This document shows, one piece after another, positions 9,614 through 17,988 of a stretch of DNA of 64,000 nt (position 1 is the stretch's first letter; each line of letters starts with the position of its first letter). A program made the position numbers and the translations under genes. The notes beneath the pieces are model-generated. The model saw nothing but the letters and a program-made list of their open reading frames with translations. It was not told where the DNA came from and did not search any database. The stretch is from Wolbachia pipientis (lineage in GTDB: Bacteria > Pseudomonadota > Alphaproteobacteria > Rickettsiales > Anaplasmataceae): positions 1,302,001-1,366,000 of the forward strand of contig CP095495.1 in the NCBI GenBank assembly GCA_023052945.1, given 5' to 3'.

Positions 9614-10345
9614 ATAAACGTTGAGAAGAAGTTAAATTTTGCCAAAAAGTTAAATAATGTCAATAATCGTGTTCTAAAAATAGAAAATCTTGCTCTCACA
9701 TATGATGGTAAAAGAATTCTTGACAATATCAATATGTTCATGGAAAGAGGAGACGTAATTACAATACTTGGTCCAAATGGTGGAGGTAAAACCTCTTTAG
9801 TGAAAGCAATTGCTGGCATAAATAAAAGCTGTACCGGTAGTATCGTATTTGCTGACAACATAAAAATTGGCTATATGCCGCAAAATTTTAGTATTAGTAA
9901 TTTGATGCCAATAACAGTTGAATATTTCCTTTTAAATAGCTCCTTGAAAAGACTAAAGAAAAATCAATCCATTATTACAGAAGCGATAGAGTTGGTTGGT
10001 ATCGGTAACATTTTGAAGAATCAAGTGTTAGAAATTTCTGCAGGGCAAACACAACTACTACTGCTTGCACGTTGTTTAATTGCAGAGCCTGACTTGATCA
10101 TTTTAGATGAACCAGTCAGTGCAATGGATATTAACGCGCGGGCTAAATTTTATGATATTATAAATAAAATAGCAAAAAAACGATTGGTATCGATTCTTAT
10201 GACTTCTCATGATCTTAACTCTGCTCTACCATCCTCAGATTACGTAATTTGTATAAATAATACTATCTATTGCCAAGGCAAGCCCGATGAGATTATGAAA
10301 AATAGAACCCTAAATGAAATATTTAGCAGTTACGCAGCAAAATGA
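9605..10345 (+). CDS. znuC: Zinc/metal ABC transporter ATP-binding protein
   Basis: This is a 246-residue ABC ATPase. Walker A reads GPNGGGKTS near residue 59, the signature is EISAGQTQ (a Q where SGGQ is usual), Walker B is LIILDEPVSA, and the switch histidine is in MTSHDLNSA. Homology starts near residue 23, but no other usual start codon occurs in frame before it, so ATG 9605 is kept. It overlaps ubiB by 4 bp (ATGA). Confidence 0.85.
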   Translation: MSHINVEKKLNFAKKLNNVNNRVLKIENLALTYDGKRILDNINMFMERGDVITILGPNGGGKTSLVKAIAGINKSCTGSIVFADNIKIGYMPQNFSISNLMPITVEYFLLNSSLKRLKKNQSIITEAIELVGIGNILKNQVLEISAGQTQLLLLARCLIAEPDLIILDEPVSAMDINARAKFYDIINKIAKKRLVSILMTSHDLNSALPSSDYVICINNTIYCQGKPDEIMKNRTLNEIFSSYAAK

Positions 10346-11773
10346 TTCAAAATATTTTGCGTCTTCTGCACATAACTACAGTGCTGACACGTTACAATAT
10401 ATTACCTTATTTACTTCCACCATCAAAGAAATCAATAAATAAAATACAAGGCCATAAGCTAAAGTGTGCTCTTGAAAAATTAGGTCCGGTGTTCATTAAG
10501 TTTGGGCAGTCTATCTCATCACGTACTGATGTTTTAAATGAGGATATAACAAATAACTTGTTATTGATATGTGATAGATTGCCATCATTTTCACATAAAA
10601 TAGCAGTTAAAACTATAGAAAGTGAGTTTAATTGTAAATTGAGCGACATTTTTTCAAGCTTTTTTGAAAAGCCAATTGCAGCAGCATCGATTTCTCAGGT
10701 GCATAGAGCGGTTACAACTGAGGGTAAGGAAGTTGCTGTGAAGGTTTTAAGGCCAAATATTGAGAAAACATTCTCAAGGGATATAAAAATGCTTTCTTGG
10801 CTTGCAGAAATTGCAGAAAAATTTAGCGAACAATCAAAAAGGCTGAGAGCCAATTGAATTAGTCAAAACTTTTGCTGAAATTTGCCGATTAGAGTTAGAT
10901 CTACGTTTTGAAGCTGCTCACTCTTCAGAACTAAAGGAAAACACAAAAAATGACAGAGGTTTTTATGTACCTGAAATAGATTGGAATAGAACTGCAAAAA
11001 AGGTTTTAACATTAGAATGGATAGAAGCAACTCCAATATACGAAGTTGAAAAACTGAATAATCATAAGCAAATAGCTATCAACCTTATAGAATCGTTTTG
11101 TCATCAGGTATACAGGGATTGTTTTTTTCATGCTGATATGCATCCTGGAAATCTAATGGTTGATAGTAATAACAATATTATTGCCCTGGATTGTGGAATC
11201 ATGGGTAGAATAGATCGTGAGACATGCTATTACGTTATAGAGATACTCAAAGGCTTTTTAAATCGGGATTATGATCACGTTGCAAAAATGCACTTTAAAG
11301 CTGGTTACGTTTCATCACAGCATAGAAATTTTGTCACAGCTTGCAGAGCAATAGGTGAACCTGTTATTGGGCAGCCTATACAGAAGATTTCATTTGCTAG
11401 TTTACTTGCTCAGCTATTAAAAATAACTGGTGATTTTGATATGAAAGTTCAAACACAATTGTTATTGCTGCAGAAAACTATGATTTTACTAGAAGGGACA
11501 TGTAGAAAGATCTACCCAGAAATCAATATGTGGAAAGTAGTTGAAGCGTGGATAAGCAGTCAACATGAAAGTAAAATAGGGTATAGGGAAAAAATTAGAA
11601 ATTCTTATCCTGTAAAAACAATCCAAGGGATATTTAGCCTTATAGAAAAATTAAACCTAATAGCTGATAAAAAATTAGAAAACATCCAAGTTAAAAATAA
11701 ATCAAATGGAAAAGTCTATTTTTTATTGTGGTTTGTAATTATAATTCTAATCATTAAATTTTTAATTTCTTAA
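10342..11773 (+). pseudogene. ubiB: UbiB/ABC1 kinase-like protein, frameshifted
   Basis: UbiB is an atypical kinase-like ATPase needed for ubiquinone synthesis. The N-terminal piece (10342-10857) has the KxGQ motif in VFIKFGQSISSRTD and the alanine-rich loop AAASISQVHRA. The C-terminal piece, in another frame to 11773, has HADMHPGNLMVD and LDCGIMGRI and ends in one membrane segment. Reading past one extra base near 10845-10849 restores a continuous frame of about 477 codons with normal family sequence. Either the gene is broken or the base is a sequencing error. It overlaps znuC by 4 bp. Confidence 0.85.
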
Positions 11774-11952
11774 ACTATGGAAAAAAAACTCGTCAAACCC
11801 AATTTTTATTCAACTTAATTTTTAATCTGCAGGAGTCGAGTTGAGAATGTCCAATTTTCCACTTTCTTTATAGCATAACATACTTCAGCGCCTCTTGCTC
11901 TTTAAGAATACCCTGAAGTCTAATAAATCATGGCTCACCACTTATGTGTAAA

Positions 11953-12345
11953 TTAATCGTTAATGTTGTACACGTTCTTTTCTTTTTCTACTCTCTCTTG
12001 CTCTTCAATACAATATATAGCAAGCGGATTAGCTTTAAGTCTTTCGACTCCTATTTCTTCTCCTGTTCCATCGCAGTAACCATAAGTGCCTAATTTTATT
12101 TTTTCTAACGCCTCCTTAATTTTTTCTTTTCTATCTTTTCGACGCTTGATTAATTCCTCGTTTCCACTATCTCCATCAGAATAGTATGTATCAATACTAT
12201 TCTCTTCTAGTTCTTGTTTCTCCAACTCAGCAAGTATTGACTGTAACTTTAAGCTGAAGTATTCCAGTTGTTTTACGCTCATATATTCTTCATCTTTTGA
12301 AGGAGTGTAATCTTCTGGTGACTTTATTTTTGGTAACTTTTCCAT
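11953..12345 (-). CDS. dksA: DksA/TraR-family transcription factor
   Basis: This 130-residue protein has the DksA layout: an N-terminal coiled-coil region rich in E and K, then a zinc-finger-like domain GTYGYCDGTGEEIG near residue 92. DksA binds the RNA polymerase secondary channel and, with ppGpp, adjusts promoters. Only two of the four classical zinc cysteines are seen (in YGYC and IYCIEE), which is common in alphaproteobacterial forms. It is a separate unit with 179 bp of featureless sequence downstream and ccmB divergent upstream. Confidence 0.85.
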   Translation of the reverse strand: MEKLPKIKSPEDYTPSKDEEYMSVKQLEYFSLKLQSILAELEKQELEENSIDTYYSDGDSGNEELIKRRKDRKEKIKEALEKIKLGTYGYCDGTGEEIGVERLKANPLAIYCIEEQERVEKEKNVYNIND

Positions 12346-12451
12346 AATTGCATTATCAAAAAAATAATAAAACCTATATAACTTATGAACAAAAAATTAT
12401 ACTACCTCAAAGTAAACACTATAATTTATAATAAACATTTAAAAGCCTAGT

Positions 12452-13099
12452 ATGATCGACTCAGTAAAAAAATTAGTAACAGATGATAAGAACTTTACCT
12501 ATATAGTATGTATTTTTATCATAATGTTAAGTTTATCTTCATTTACACTTGAAAACAACAATAAACAAGAAGTTATGTTAACATTAACATGGATATGTGC
12601 TACATTTGTTTTGCAGATCTCTACAAATAATTTGTTTACATCTGATTATCATGATGGAATATTAGAGCAAATCTTTGTACAGCCACTCTCTTCTAGGCTT
12701 ACAGTTGCTTATAAAATTTTCGCTCACTGGTTATTATTTGGGTTACCGATTTCAGTAATTTCTTCCATATTCAGCTTTGCAATTCTAGGCAATAGTGTTG
12801 AACACTCAATAGCAGTTGGAGTGTCTTTATTATTTAATACGCTGATAATCATTAATATTTCAGCTACTGGAAATGCATTGATGATTGGTCGAAACAACTT
12901 AGCATCAGGAGTATCGCAAATTCTTGTTTTGCCAATGATAATGCCAACCTTTGTGTATTTTAAAATGCTAACTCAATTTGAAAATTTGTCCTTGAATATT
13001 TATACACTACTAATCACCATGTTAATTTTTGTCGTTTTGATTGTTAACAGCACTATAACTACTCACATGGCATTAAAATTTGCTGTGGAACAGGATTGA
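12452..13099 (+). CDS. ccmB: Heme exporter protein CcmB
   Basis: CcmB is the membrane subunit of the CcmAB(CD) system for cytochrome c maturation. The 215-residue protein has about six hydrophobic segments. Family motifs are DGILEQIFVQPLS near residue 65 and AHWLLFGLPIS near 90. Partner ccm genes are not in this window; scattering of ccm genes is usual in Rickettsiales. Confidence 0.9.
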   Translation: MIDSVKKLVTDDKNFTYIVCIFIIMLSLSSFTLENNNKQEVMLTLTWICATFVLQISTNNLFTSDYHDGILEQIFVQPLSSRLTVAYKIFAHWLLFGLPISVISSIFSFAILGNSVEHSIAVGVSLLFNTLIIINISATGNALMIGRNNLASGVSQILVLPMIMPTFVYFKMLTQFENLSLNIYTLLITMLIFVVLIVNSTITTHMALKFAVEQD

Positions 13100-13558
13100 A
13101 AAATCTTACTGTTATTCAGTAGGTATCCGTTTCGCAGAGTGGCAAAACAGGTAGACAAGATAAACCAAAAAATCAAGAAAAAGTGAGTTTACAACAAATG
13201 GTGTCATGCAAGTAGCTGACAACACAGAAACGAAAAAACTTACTTGACAAACTCCGCCAGCCCACTTATTATGGTAGTAAGGGTATTTATGACGAAAAAC
13301 TTGTTTTTGACCTGCAGGCTCAATGACAAAATTCAGTAAAAAACTCAGGTATTTATTGGCGGATTACATAAAATTATAGTGGCTGCATGTCTTTTTTATT
13401 TTTTCTACATTCAGCCAAATCGCGCTTATTTTAAGCGTTAGCACATTATTACAGCGCCACTTACAGTAATATAGAGTCAAAACTCGCTACTCGGGGCTTC
13501 TTTTGCCTTTTTTTCGTTTGGTAAATTTCTTAATATTTGTAACTAAACGACAACCGTC
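13100..13558. other. 459-bp intergenic region without a supported gene
   Basis: No protein-like frame longer than about 20 codons begins here with a ribosome site. Visible features are a small hairpin just after ccmB (TACTG-ATT-CAGTA type, near 13110-13125), a very good sigma-70 promoter at 13244-13272, and a hairpin CGCTTA-TTT-TAAGCG near 13424-13440. A small RNA or a gene remnant is possible. Confidence 0.4.
13244..13272 (+). promoter_or_regulatory. Near-consensus sigma-70 promoter, no gene behind it
   Basis: TTGACA (13244-13249), then exactly 17 bases, then TATTAT (13267-13272). Transcription would start near 13279. The only downstream frame is about 16 codons. This is one of the closest matches to consensus in the window, yet it drives no recognisable gene before the IS element at 13559. 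Confidence 0.6.
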
Positions 13559-14475
13559 ATCCCGCTGCAATCAAGGTTAACTAAAAGGCGTGCTTAAGAT
13601 TTACAATACCAGCAATAATATTGAACCTCAGGTTATATTTTTTCTGAAAATTGCGATAAACATTCGACATAATCTTAAATATCTTTATCTCTCGGATCTT
13701 GTTTTCTACTCTCATTCTAAATGATGCTAATCTTCTATTATGCTCTGGAGTTAATGGCTTTTTACGATACTTTTTATATGGAATTATAACATTGCTTTGC
13801 AATTTTTGCCAACCTTGATATCCAGAATCGGCATGTTTTATGCTATCAAGTGGTAAATATTTTTCTTGTTTCCTTATGCGGAAATCACTAATTCTACCAC
13901 GGTATGACTTTGACACTGATAAAATTCTTCCTCCTTCTTCGATAATAATCTCAGTTTTCATAGTGTTGGTTCTTTTTTTTCCTGAATATGATTTCTTCCG
14001 TTTTTTACTATCTTCTGGTCTCTGTATTTGCTGTTCTGTAACATCAGCCAAAATCTTCAGTATTTTTTCTGGCGTCATACTTCTATCTTTTGTTATAGTC
14101 ACTTTTTTGGCGAGTAATGGCTCTATTCTCTTAAGTAACCTACATACATTTGCGTTGTGTACATTGAATAGGCATCCTAAAAATCTATGTGTTATGTAAG
14201 TGCGATAGTACAAAATTACGCAAAACAACTTATCTTCCAGAGTTGGTAGTTTTGATCTTCTACCATGACACTTTTTCTGTTTTTCCCATCCAGACCTCAC
14301 TTTTTCCACTACTTTTTCGAACTCCTCTATAGTTAAACCTGTTATATTACGAAAGTTTCTTGGGTGTTTTTTCATATTATAGTAACTAAAGCTCATTTTT
14401 TTTCCTTACTTGATCTGCTTATTCTTCTTCTACCTCTCTCACATCATTTTTTCAATCACCTTTTTCAGCAGGTCT
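13559..14475 (-). mobile_element. IS5-type insertion sequence, copy 2, apparently complete
   Basis: The element is about 917 bp and is bounded by imperfect inverted ends: CCCGCTGCAATCAAGG on the left and, read on the minus strand from the right, ACCTGCTGAAAAAGG. It carries one uninterrupted transposase frame. It is nearly identical to copies 1 and 3. The size fits the ISWpi1 group of Wolbachia. No target duplication could be fixed with confidence. Confidence 0.85.
13581..14396 (-). CDS. IS5-type transposase, single-frame version
   Basis: This 271-residue DDE-family transposase has a basic N-terminal region and a C-terminal core with HADSGYQGWQKLQ and a late ENKIREIKIFK segment. A run of eight A at the ORF A/ORF B junction (in YSGKKRTNTMKTE) keeps the two halves in one frame. 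Copy 3 has seven A there and is split. The catalytic role is cutting and joining of element ends; the acidic residues were not assigned one by one. Confidence 0.88.
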   Translation of the reverse strand: MSFSYYNMKKHPRNFRNITGLTIEEFEKVVEKVRSGWEKQKKCHGRRSKLPTLEDKLFCVILYYRTYITHRFLGCLFNVHNANVCRLLKRIEPLLAKKVTITKDRSMTPEKILKILADVTEQQIQRPEDSKKRKKSYSGKKRTNTMKTEIIIEEGGRILSVSKSYRGRISDFRIRKQEKYLPLDSIKHADSGYQGWQKLQSNVIIPYKKYRKKPLTPEHNRRLASFRMRVENKIREIKIFKIMSNVYRNFQKKYNLRFNIIAGIVNLKHAF

Positions 14476-14482
14476 TATGTTA

Positions 14483-14545
14483 AGGTATGACGGTTAAGTA
14501 ACTCGTCATTCCGCTACTTGTTAGCGGGATCTGCTGTGGCGGCAT
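14483..14545. repeat. Short palindromic intergenic repeat
   Basis: The stretch contains CATTCCGCTACTTGTTAGCG followed by GGATC, which folds into a hairpin. Related units occur at 27360-27390 and 27484-27510. Such dispersed palindromes are common in Wolbachia genomes. Confidence 0.6.
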
Positions 14546-14587
14546 AAACTCAAATCACTTCAAATTTCAATCCAAAGAGGTATCATT

Positions 14588-14875
14588 ATGTCAAACAACT
14601 TCAATTTTAAAGAATTTTTTAACCACTATGAAACAAATAGTACGTCAGATGATATACAAAGGTATTATTTGCTGTGGAAATCAGTAATAGCGCAGGCAAT
14701 GATTGATGCAGCAAGTCACTGCAAAAAAACAGAAAGCTTGGTAGAAAAACGTAAGGCGATTTCTTGGTTGTCAGACTTTAGTCAAGATTTTGTGCACACA
14801 TGTATATTGGCTGACTGTGATCCGGTATACGTAAAAAACAAAATACAGCCAATTTTAAAAAGCCTTACTAGATAA
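14588..14875 (+). CDS. Conserved small protein, phage-type domain
   Basis: The 95-residue protein is soluble and begins after a ribosome site (AAAGAGG). Two segments stand out: LLWKSVIAQAMIDAA near residue 29 and AISWLSDFSQDFVHTC near 58. The same pair of motifs appears in the split small gene at 60912-61068 in the phage replication module. In my recollection this W-L-x(3)-F-x(2)-V-C pattern is a small domain found in phages and alphaproteobacteria. Function unknown. Confidence 0.6.
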   Translation: MSNNFNFKEFFNHYETNSTSDDIQRYYLLWKSVIAQAMIDAASHCKKTESLVEKRKAISWLSDFSQDFVHTCILADCDPVYVKNKIQPILKSLTR

Positions 14876-14882
14876 AGCCTTT

Positions 14883-15449
14883 TTAATGAGGTTTACTCCT
14901 TTTACCGAAAAAAATATCATGCAATCTCCTATCTATAGTTTCCTCTATATCTTTGATTAATAGCTGCTTTATCATGTTTACTTTCCGCTTTGCATCTTGA
15001 GCGTGATGCTCACTGTTATTGCTGTAATTATTCTTATCACTATAACTATCGCCACTTGGTTTACTACTGTTACTGAACTCACTACCCTTTTTTCTTCTTG
15101 TGCTGAGTATCTGCACTATCTTTTCCTTTAAAAAAGACTTCCAGCCTGTGCTAAGGAACAACTTATAGAGAAAATGCGGAGTAAGGAATGCTACTAATAT
15201 TCGAATAGAAATTCCGTAACCGAGGTCTTCCCTATTTTCATAATACCACTTGCAATATTGAAATAAATGGTAAAACGCATTTTTGAAAGAGCCAAATTCT
15301 ACAGCATACCAAAAACCATTGCTGAGAAACATGAGCACAATGCTGAACGTGTAAAGATACATTGTGCAGAGAAACAGCTTTACAACTATATCTTTTAGAC
15401 TACCTAATATATAATTCAATAATCTTAATTTATAGAAAAGTGATATCAT
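14883..15449 (-). CDS. Membrane protein of unknown function
   Basis: The 188-residue protein has a hydrophobic segment near residues 24-46 and a weaker one near 82-98. A Ser/Asn-rich linker follows near 122-150, then a charged C-terminus with IEETIDRRLHDIFFG. I do not recognise the family. It is convergent with the gene ending at 14875, 7 bp away, and lies downstream of tRNA-Gln on the same strand. Confidence 0.5.
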   Translation of the reverse strand: MISLFYKLRLLNYILGSLKDIVVKLFLCTMYLYTFSIVLMFLSNGFWYAVEFGSFKNAFYHLFQYCKWYYENREDLGYGISIRILVAFLTPHFLYKLFLSTGWKSFLKEKIVQILSTRRKKGSEFSNSSKPSGDSYSDKNNYSNNSEHHAQDAKRKVNMIKQLLIKDIEETIDRRLHDIFFGKRSKPH

Positions 15450-15467
15450 TTCACACCCACTTCAATA

Positions 15468-15542
15468 TGGCTGGGGTGGAAGGATTCGAACCTTCGCGTG
15501 GCGGTATCAAAAACCGCTGCCTTACCACTTGGCTACACCCCA
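15468..15542 (-). tRNA. trnQ: tRNA-Gln (anticodon TTG)
   Basis: On the minus strand the 75-nt gene starts TGGGGTGTAGCCAAGTGGTA and ends with an encoded CCA. The acceptor stem TGGGGTG pairs with CACCCCA. The anticodon loop is TTTTTGATA, giving anticodon TTG, and the T-loop is GGTTCGAATCC. All arms fold. Its 5' end overlaps the last codons of cutA by 10 bases on the same strand, so the two may be co-transcribed. Confidence 0.95.
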
Positions 15543-15829
15543 ATACTACTTACATCAATAACACTATTAGCCCAATTAGTAAAAGATTTATTTGCTTTTT
15601 CTATGGGCATCACAGCAATAGCTGGCTGATCATAAGAATGCATTGCTTCGATTTTTTCTACAATTTTATCAACTTGATCATTTCTGCTCTTCATAATTGC
15701 CACTACTTCACAACTATTACTAATTTTACCTTCCCATAAATACAGAGAATTCACTTCGGGAAATATATTTACACATACAATTAACTTCTCGTTTAACAAT
15801 TCTTCAGAAACAGTTTTAGCCTCCTTCAA
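15533..15829 (-). CDS. cutA: CutA1-like divalent cation tolerance protein, N-terminus in doubt
   Basis: CutA is a small trimeric protein linked to copper and cation tolerance. The 98 residues match the family from EELLNEKLIVCVNIFPEVNS through YLWEGK and AIAVMPIEKANKSFTNW. With the TTG start at 15829 the first strand is missing. Homology continues upstream (LTFSNLKEAK) to a stop, and an out-of-frame ATG at 15860 would supply a normal N-terminus if one T were removed from the TTTTT run near 15845. So it is either frameshifted, a sequencing error, or started at TTG. Confidence 0.75.
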   Translation of the reverse strand: MKEAKTVSEELLNEKLIVCVNIFPEVNSLYLWEGKISNSCEVVAIMKSRNDQVDKIVEKIEAMHSYDQPAIAVMPIEKANKSFTNWANSVIDVSSIGV

Positions 15830-15934
15830 ATTTGAAAAAGTTAAAAACTAAACTATTCATTAGAATTTACATAAACACATTGCTACTATACTCTACCGAG
15901 ATTTATTCATCAAGAGAAAATAGATGAGATTTTT

Positions 15935-16215
15935 CTGTTATTCCAGCACTCTCTTCTGTCATTTCAGTACCTCCTTCCCATGTCATCCCAGCACCCTCTT
16001 CTGTCATTCCAGTGCTTCCTTCCCCTGCCATCCCAGTGCCCAGACACTGGGATCTAGGAATTTTACTAAGTTGGTAAACATGAAAGTGGCTAACATTTTT
16101 TAAAACACAGCGTTTTCGATGGGATTGTGTGAAATGGCTAGATCCCAGTGTCACGCACTGGGATGACAAGAGAGGGCACTGGGATGACAAGAGAGGGTGC
16201 TGGGATAACAGAGGA
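15935..16215. repeat. Cluster of palindromic Wolbachia-type repeats
   Basis: This interval is built from variants of ATCCCAGTG...CACTGGGAT and CATTCCAGTGC units. One clear hairpin is CCCAGTGCCCAGACACTGGG near 16030-16050; related units lie at 16143-16165 and to 16203. The open minus-strand frame across it is an artefact of the repeats. Confidence 0.8.
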
Positions 16216-16258
16216 TAATGTAAAAAGTCTAATTGTAAATTTAAGTCGACTATAGTCA

Positions 16259-16297
16259 AAAACAAAAAAGGATGTTACTCAATGAGTAACATCCTTT
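16259..16297 (-). terminator. Rho-independent terminator after the 402-aa gene
   Basis: On the minus strand a perfect 15-bp stem (AAAGGATGTTACTCA and its complement) with a one-base centre is followed by TTTTTTGTTTTT. It lies 27 bp after the stop codon of the gene ending at 16324 and is the strongest terminator seen in the window. Confidence 0.85.
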
Positions 16298-16323
16298 GGA
16301 GAAAGCAAGTAGTTTTGTTTATG

Positions 16324-17532
16324 CTACTTACTAGCTGTAACTCCAGGCTGCTGTGGACTAATGTGAACCTCAGACTTATAAGTACGAGGCTTCTTTGGTA
16401 TAAGAGGATCAGATAAACCTCTACTATCAATACTGCCGAAGGGGTCCAAATTAATAAAGGGGCTTTGTTCTTTTGTTGGCGTAGAAGGACCAGAACTTAT
16501 GCCACCATCAGGAGAACCACTGCGAGTTGGACTTTCAGGTACTTTTGGTAGAGCAACTGGAATAGACTGCTTACCAGAAGGTTTTTGTCCTATTGTTGCA
16601 GTTTTGTCAAGCACCCCAAGATCAGAACTACAAGGTTCGTGAAGTTGTTTTTCTACGTTACTCGCTCTAATTTTGCACTCTTTAATAATCTTCTTAATTT
16701 CATCATGATGGTCAGAGAAAATTTCATAGAGGCTGTTATTATCTTCAGCTAACAAATTTTGCAACTTCTTAGCGTATAATTTATTGACAAAATCTGCTTG
16801 CTGTTTCAACTGATTGATCAACTGGTCCTTTTTGGCACCTTGTGGACCACCAACAGAATAAGCTTTCTCTAATATTTTTTCTCCCAGCTTAGAAAATATT
16901 TCCTTAGTTAAAGCAGAGCTATTCACGGCTTCGCCTTTAAGAACTTCCTCAATAAACATCTCCTTTACACTATTGAAATTCCTTGTTTTTTCTTCTGTTT
17001 TCAAAACAACAGTTTGACCTTCGTTACCTATTGAATATGGAATGGCGTCTAAACTAGACATACTTTCACTTAAATTACTTAAACTGCGCCCCATTTTTCC
17101 TAACGTAGCACCAGTTCCCTCTCTTGCTGCTCGTCCCACAGAACTTATAGCTCCTTTTACTGAATAATAACCTTCTCTTGCTTTTTCTGCAGCGTATGTT
17201 GACGCATCCTTAACTTTCCCGGCAGTATATTTCGCCCCATCAACTGTCTTTTCTGCTGACCATTTGAGCCCTTTGAATGTGTATTCAACTGCTTTCACAG
17301 CAAAAAATAGAGTAAGGGCAACTATTGCACCTGTTGCAGCAACCGGTAAAGCAACTGCCACAAATGGAAGTAATGCACCAACCATCACACCTACTGCACC
17401 TACTGCAATCATTTGCTCTTTTGCAGACCAATTAGAGAAATTTTTTATATCTTTTAGTTTATCCTGCACAGTTTCCATGAAAGGAGAATTTTTTTTAACA
17501 GGACTTGAATTTGTTTGTTCACTGGCTAACAT
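16324..17532 (-). CDS. Membrane-anchored hypothetical protein with Pro/Ser-rich tail
   Basis: The protein is 402 residues from ATG 17532, preceded by GTGAGG at good spacing; an in-frame GTG at 17544 is part of that ribosome site. Residues near 40-85 form two adjacent hydrophobic segments (GAVGVMVGALLPFVAVALPV and the following one). Next is a stretch with 11-residue-like A/K/E periodicity (EKTVDGAKYTAGKVKDAS), which suggests an amphipathic helix. The C-terminus is rich in Pro, Ser and Gly. I do not recognise a family; a surface or host-interaction protein is possible. A strong terminator follows. Confidence 0.65.
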   Translation of the reverse strand: MLASEQTNSSPVKKNSPFMETVQDKLKDIKNFSNWSAKEQMIAVGAVGVMVGALLPFVAVALPVAATGAIVALTLFFAVKAVEYTFKGLKWSAEKTVDGAKYTAGKVKDASTYAAEKAREGYYSVKGAISSVGRAAREGTGATLGKMGRSLSNLSESMSSLDAIPYSIGNEGQTVVLKTEEKTRNFNSVKEMFIEEVLKGEAVNSSALTKEIFSKLGEKILEKAYSVGGPQGAKKDQLINQLKQQADFVNKLYAKKLQNLLAEDNNSLYEIFSDHHDEIKKIIKECKIRASNVEKQLHEPCSSDLGVLDKTATIGQKPSGKQSIPVALPKVPESPTRSGSPDGGISSGPSTPTKEQSPFINLDPFGSIDSRGLSDPLIPKKPRTYKSEVHISPQQPGVTASK

Positions 17533-17689
17533 TTTAAACCTCACTATTAATTAAATATATTCATATTGTACACCCTCGATCCTTAAGTTAGTGTTAATTT
17601 GACTGCTAACGTTTATTTATTTGAGAATAATTTTGCTTGACGTGTTTTTTGGTAACATAGAAAATTAGGTTAAGAAGCTGCAGCAATTT

Positions 17690-17905
17690 ATGAGGTATAG
17701 AAAAAGGGCACTCATCTTTTTGGCTGTTATAACTTTAATAATAATAGCTTTACTATTTAGGTATAATTCCCATTTTCACGAAGACGTAGTGCACTTAAAG
17801 AGTGACAATAAAGAATTCAAAAAAAAGCCAGAAAATTCCATAGAGTCAACGATATTACATAGAGAAAAGGAAGTGTATGATCATGTTTTTCACTCTGACA
17901 ATTAA
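17690..17905 (+). CDS. Small single-pass membrane protein
   Basis: The 71-residue protein has a basic start (MRYRKR), one strong membrane segment (residues 7-24) and a charged tail. This topology puts the tail outside the cytoplasm. It lies 83 bp upstream of hflK in the same direction and may belong to that operon. Family unknown. Confidence 0.5.
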   Translation: MRYRKRALIFLAVITLIIIALLFRYNSHFHEDVVHLKSDNKEFKKKPENSIESTILHREKEVYDHVFHSDN

Positions 17906-17988
17906 TTTGTAAATGAAATAGTAATTTATATTTGCATTTTCTTATTTAAATAAGTAATATTAGCGTATTAATTATAGAACCAATCATT

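Noticed and set aside
15362..15739. Plus-strand 125-codon frame across tRNA-Gln
   Set aside because: It is the antisense of the tRNA and cutA; no coding evidence.
15903..16265. 120-codon open minus-strand frame
   Set aside because: It runs through palindromic repeats (LLSSQCPLLSSQC-like translation) and has no ribosome site or family match.
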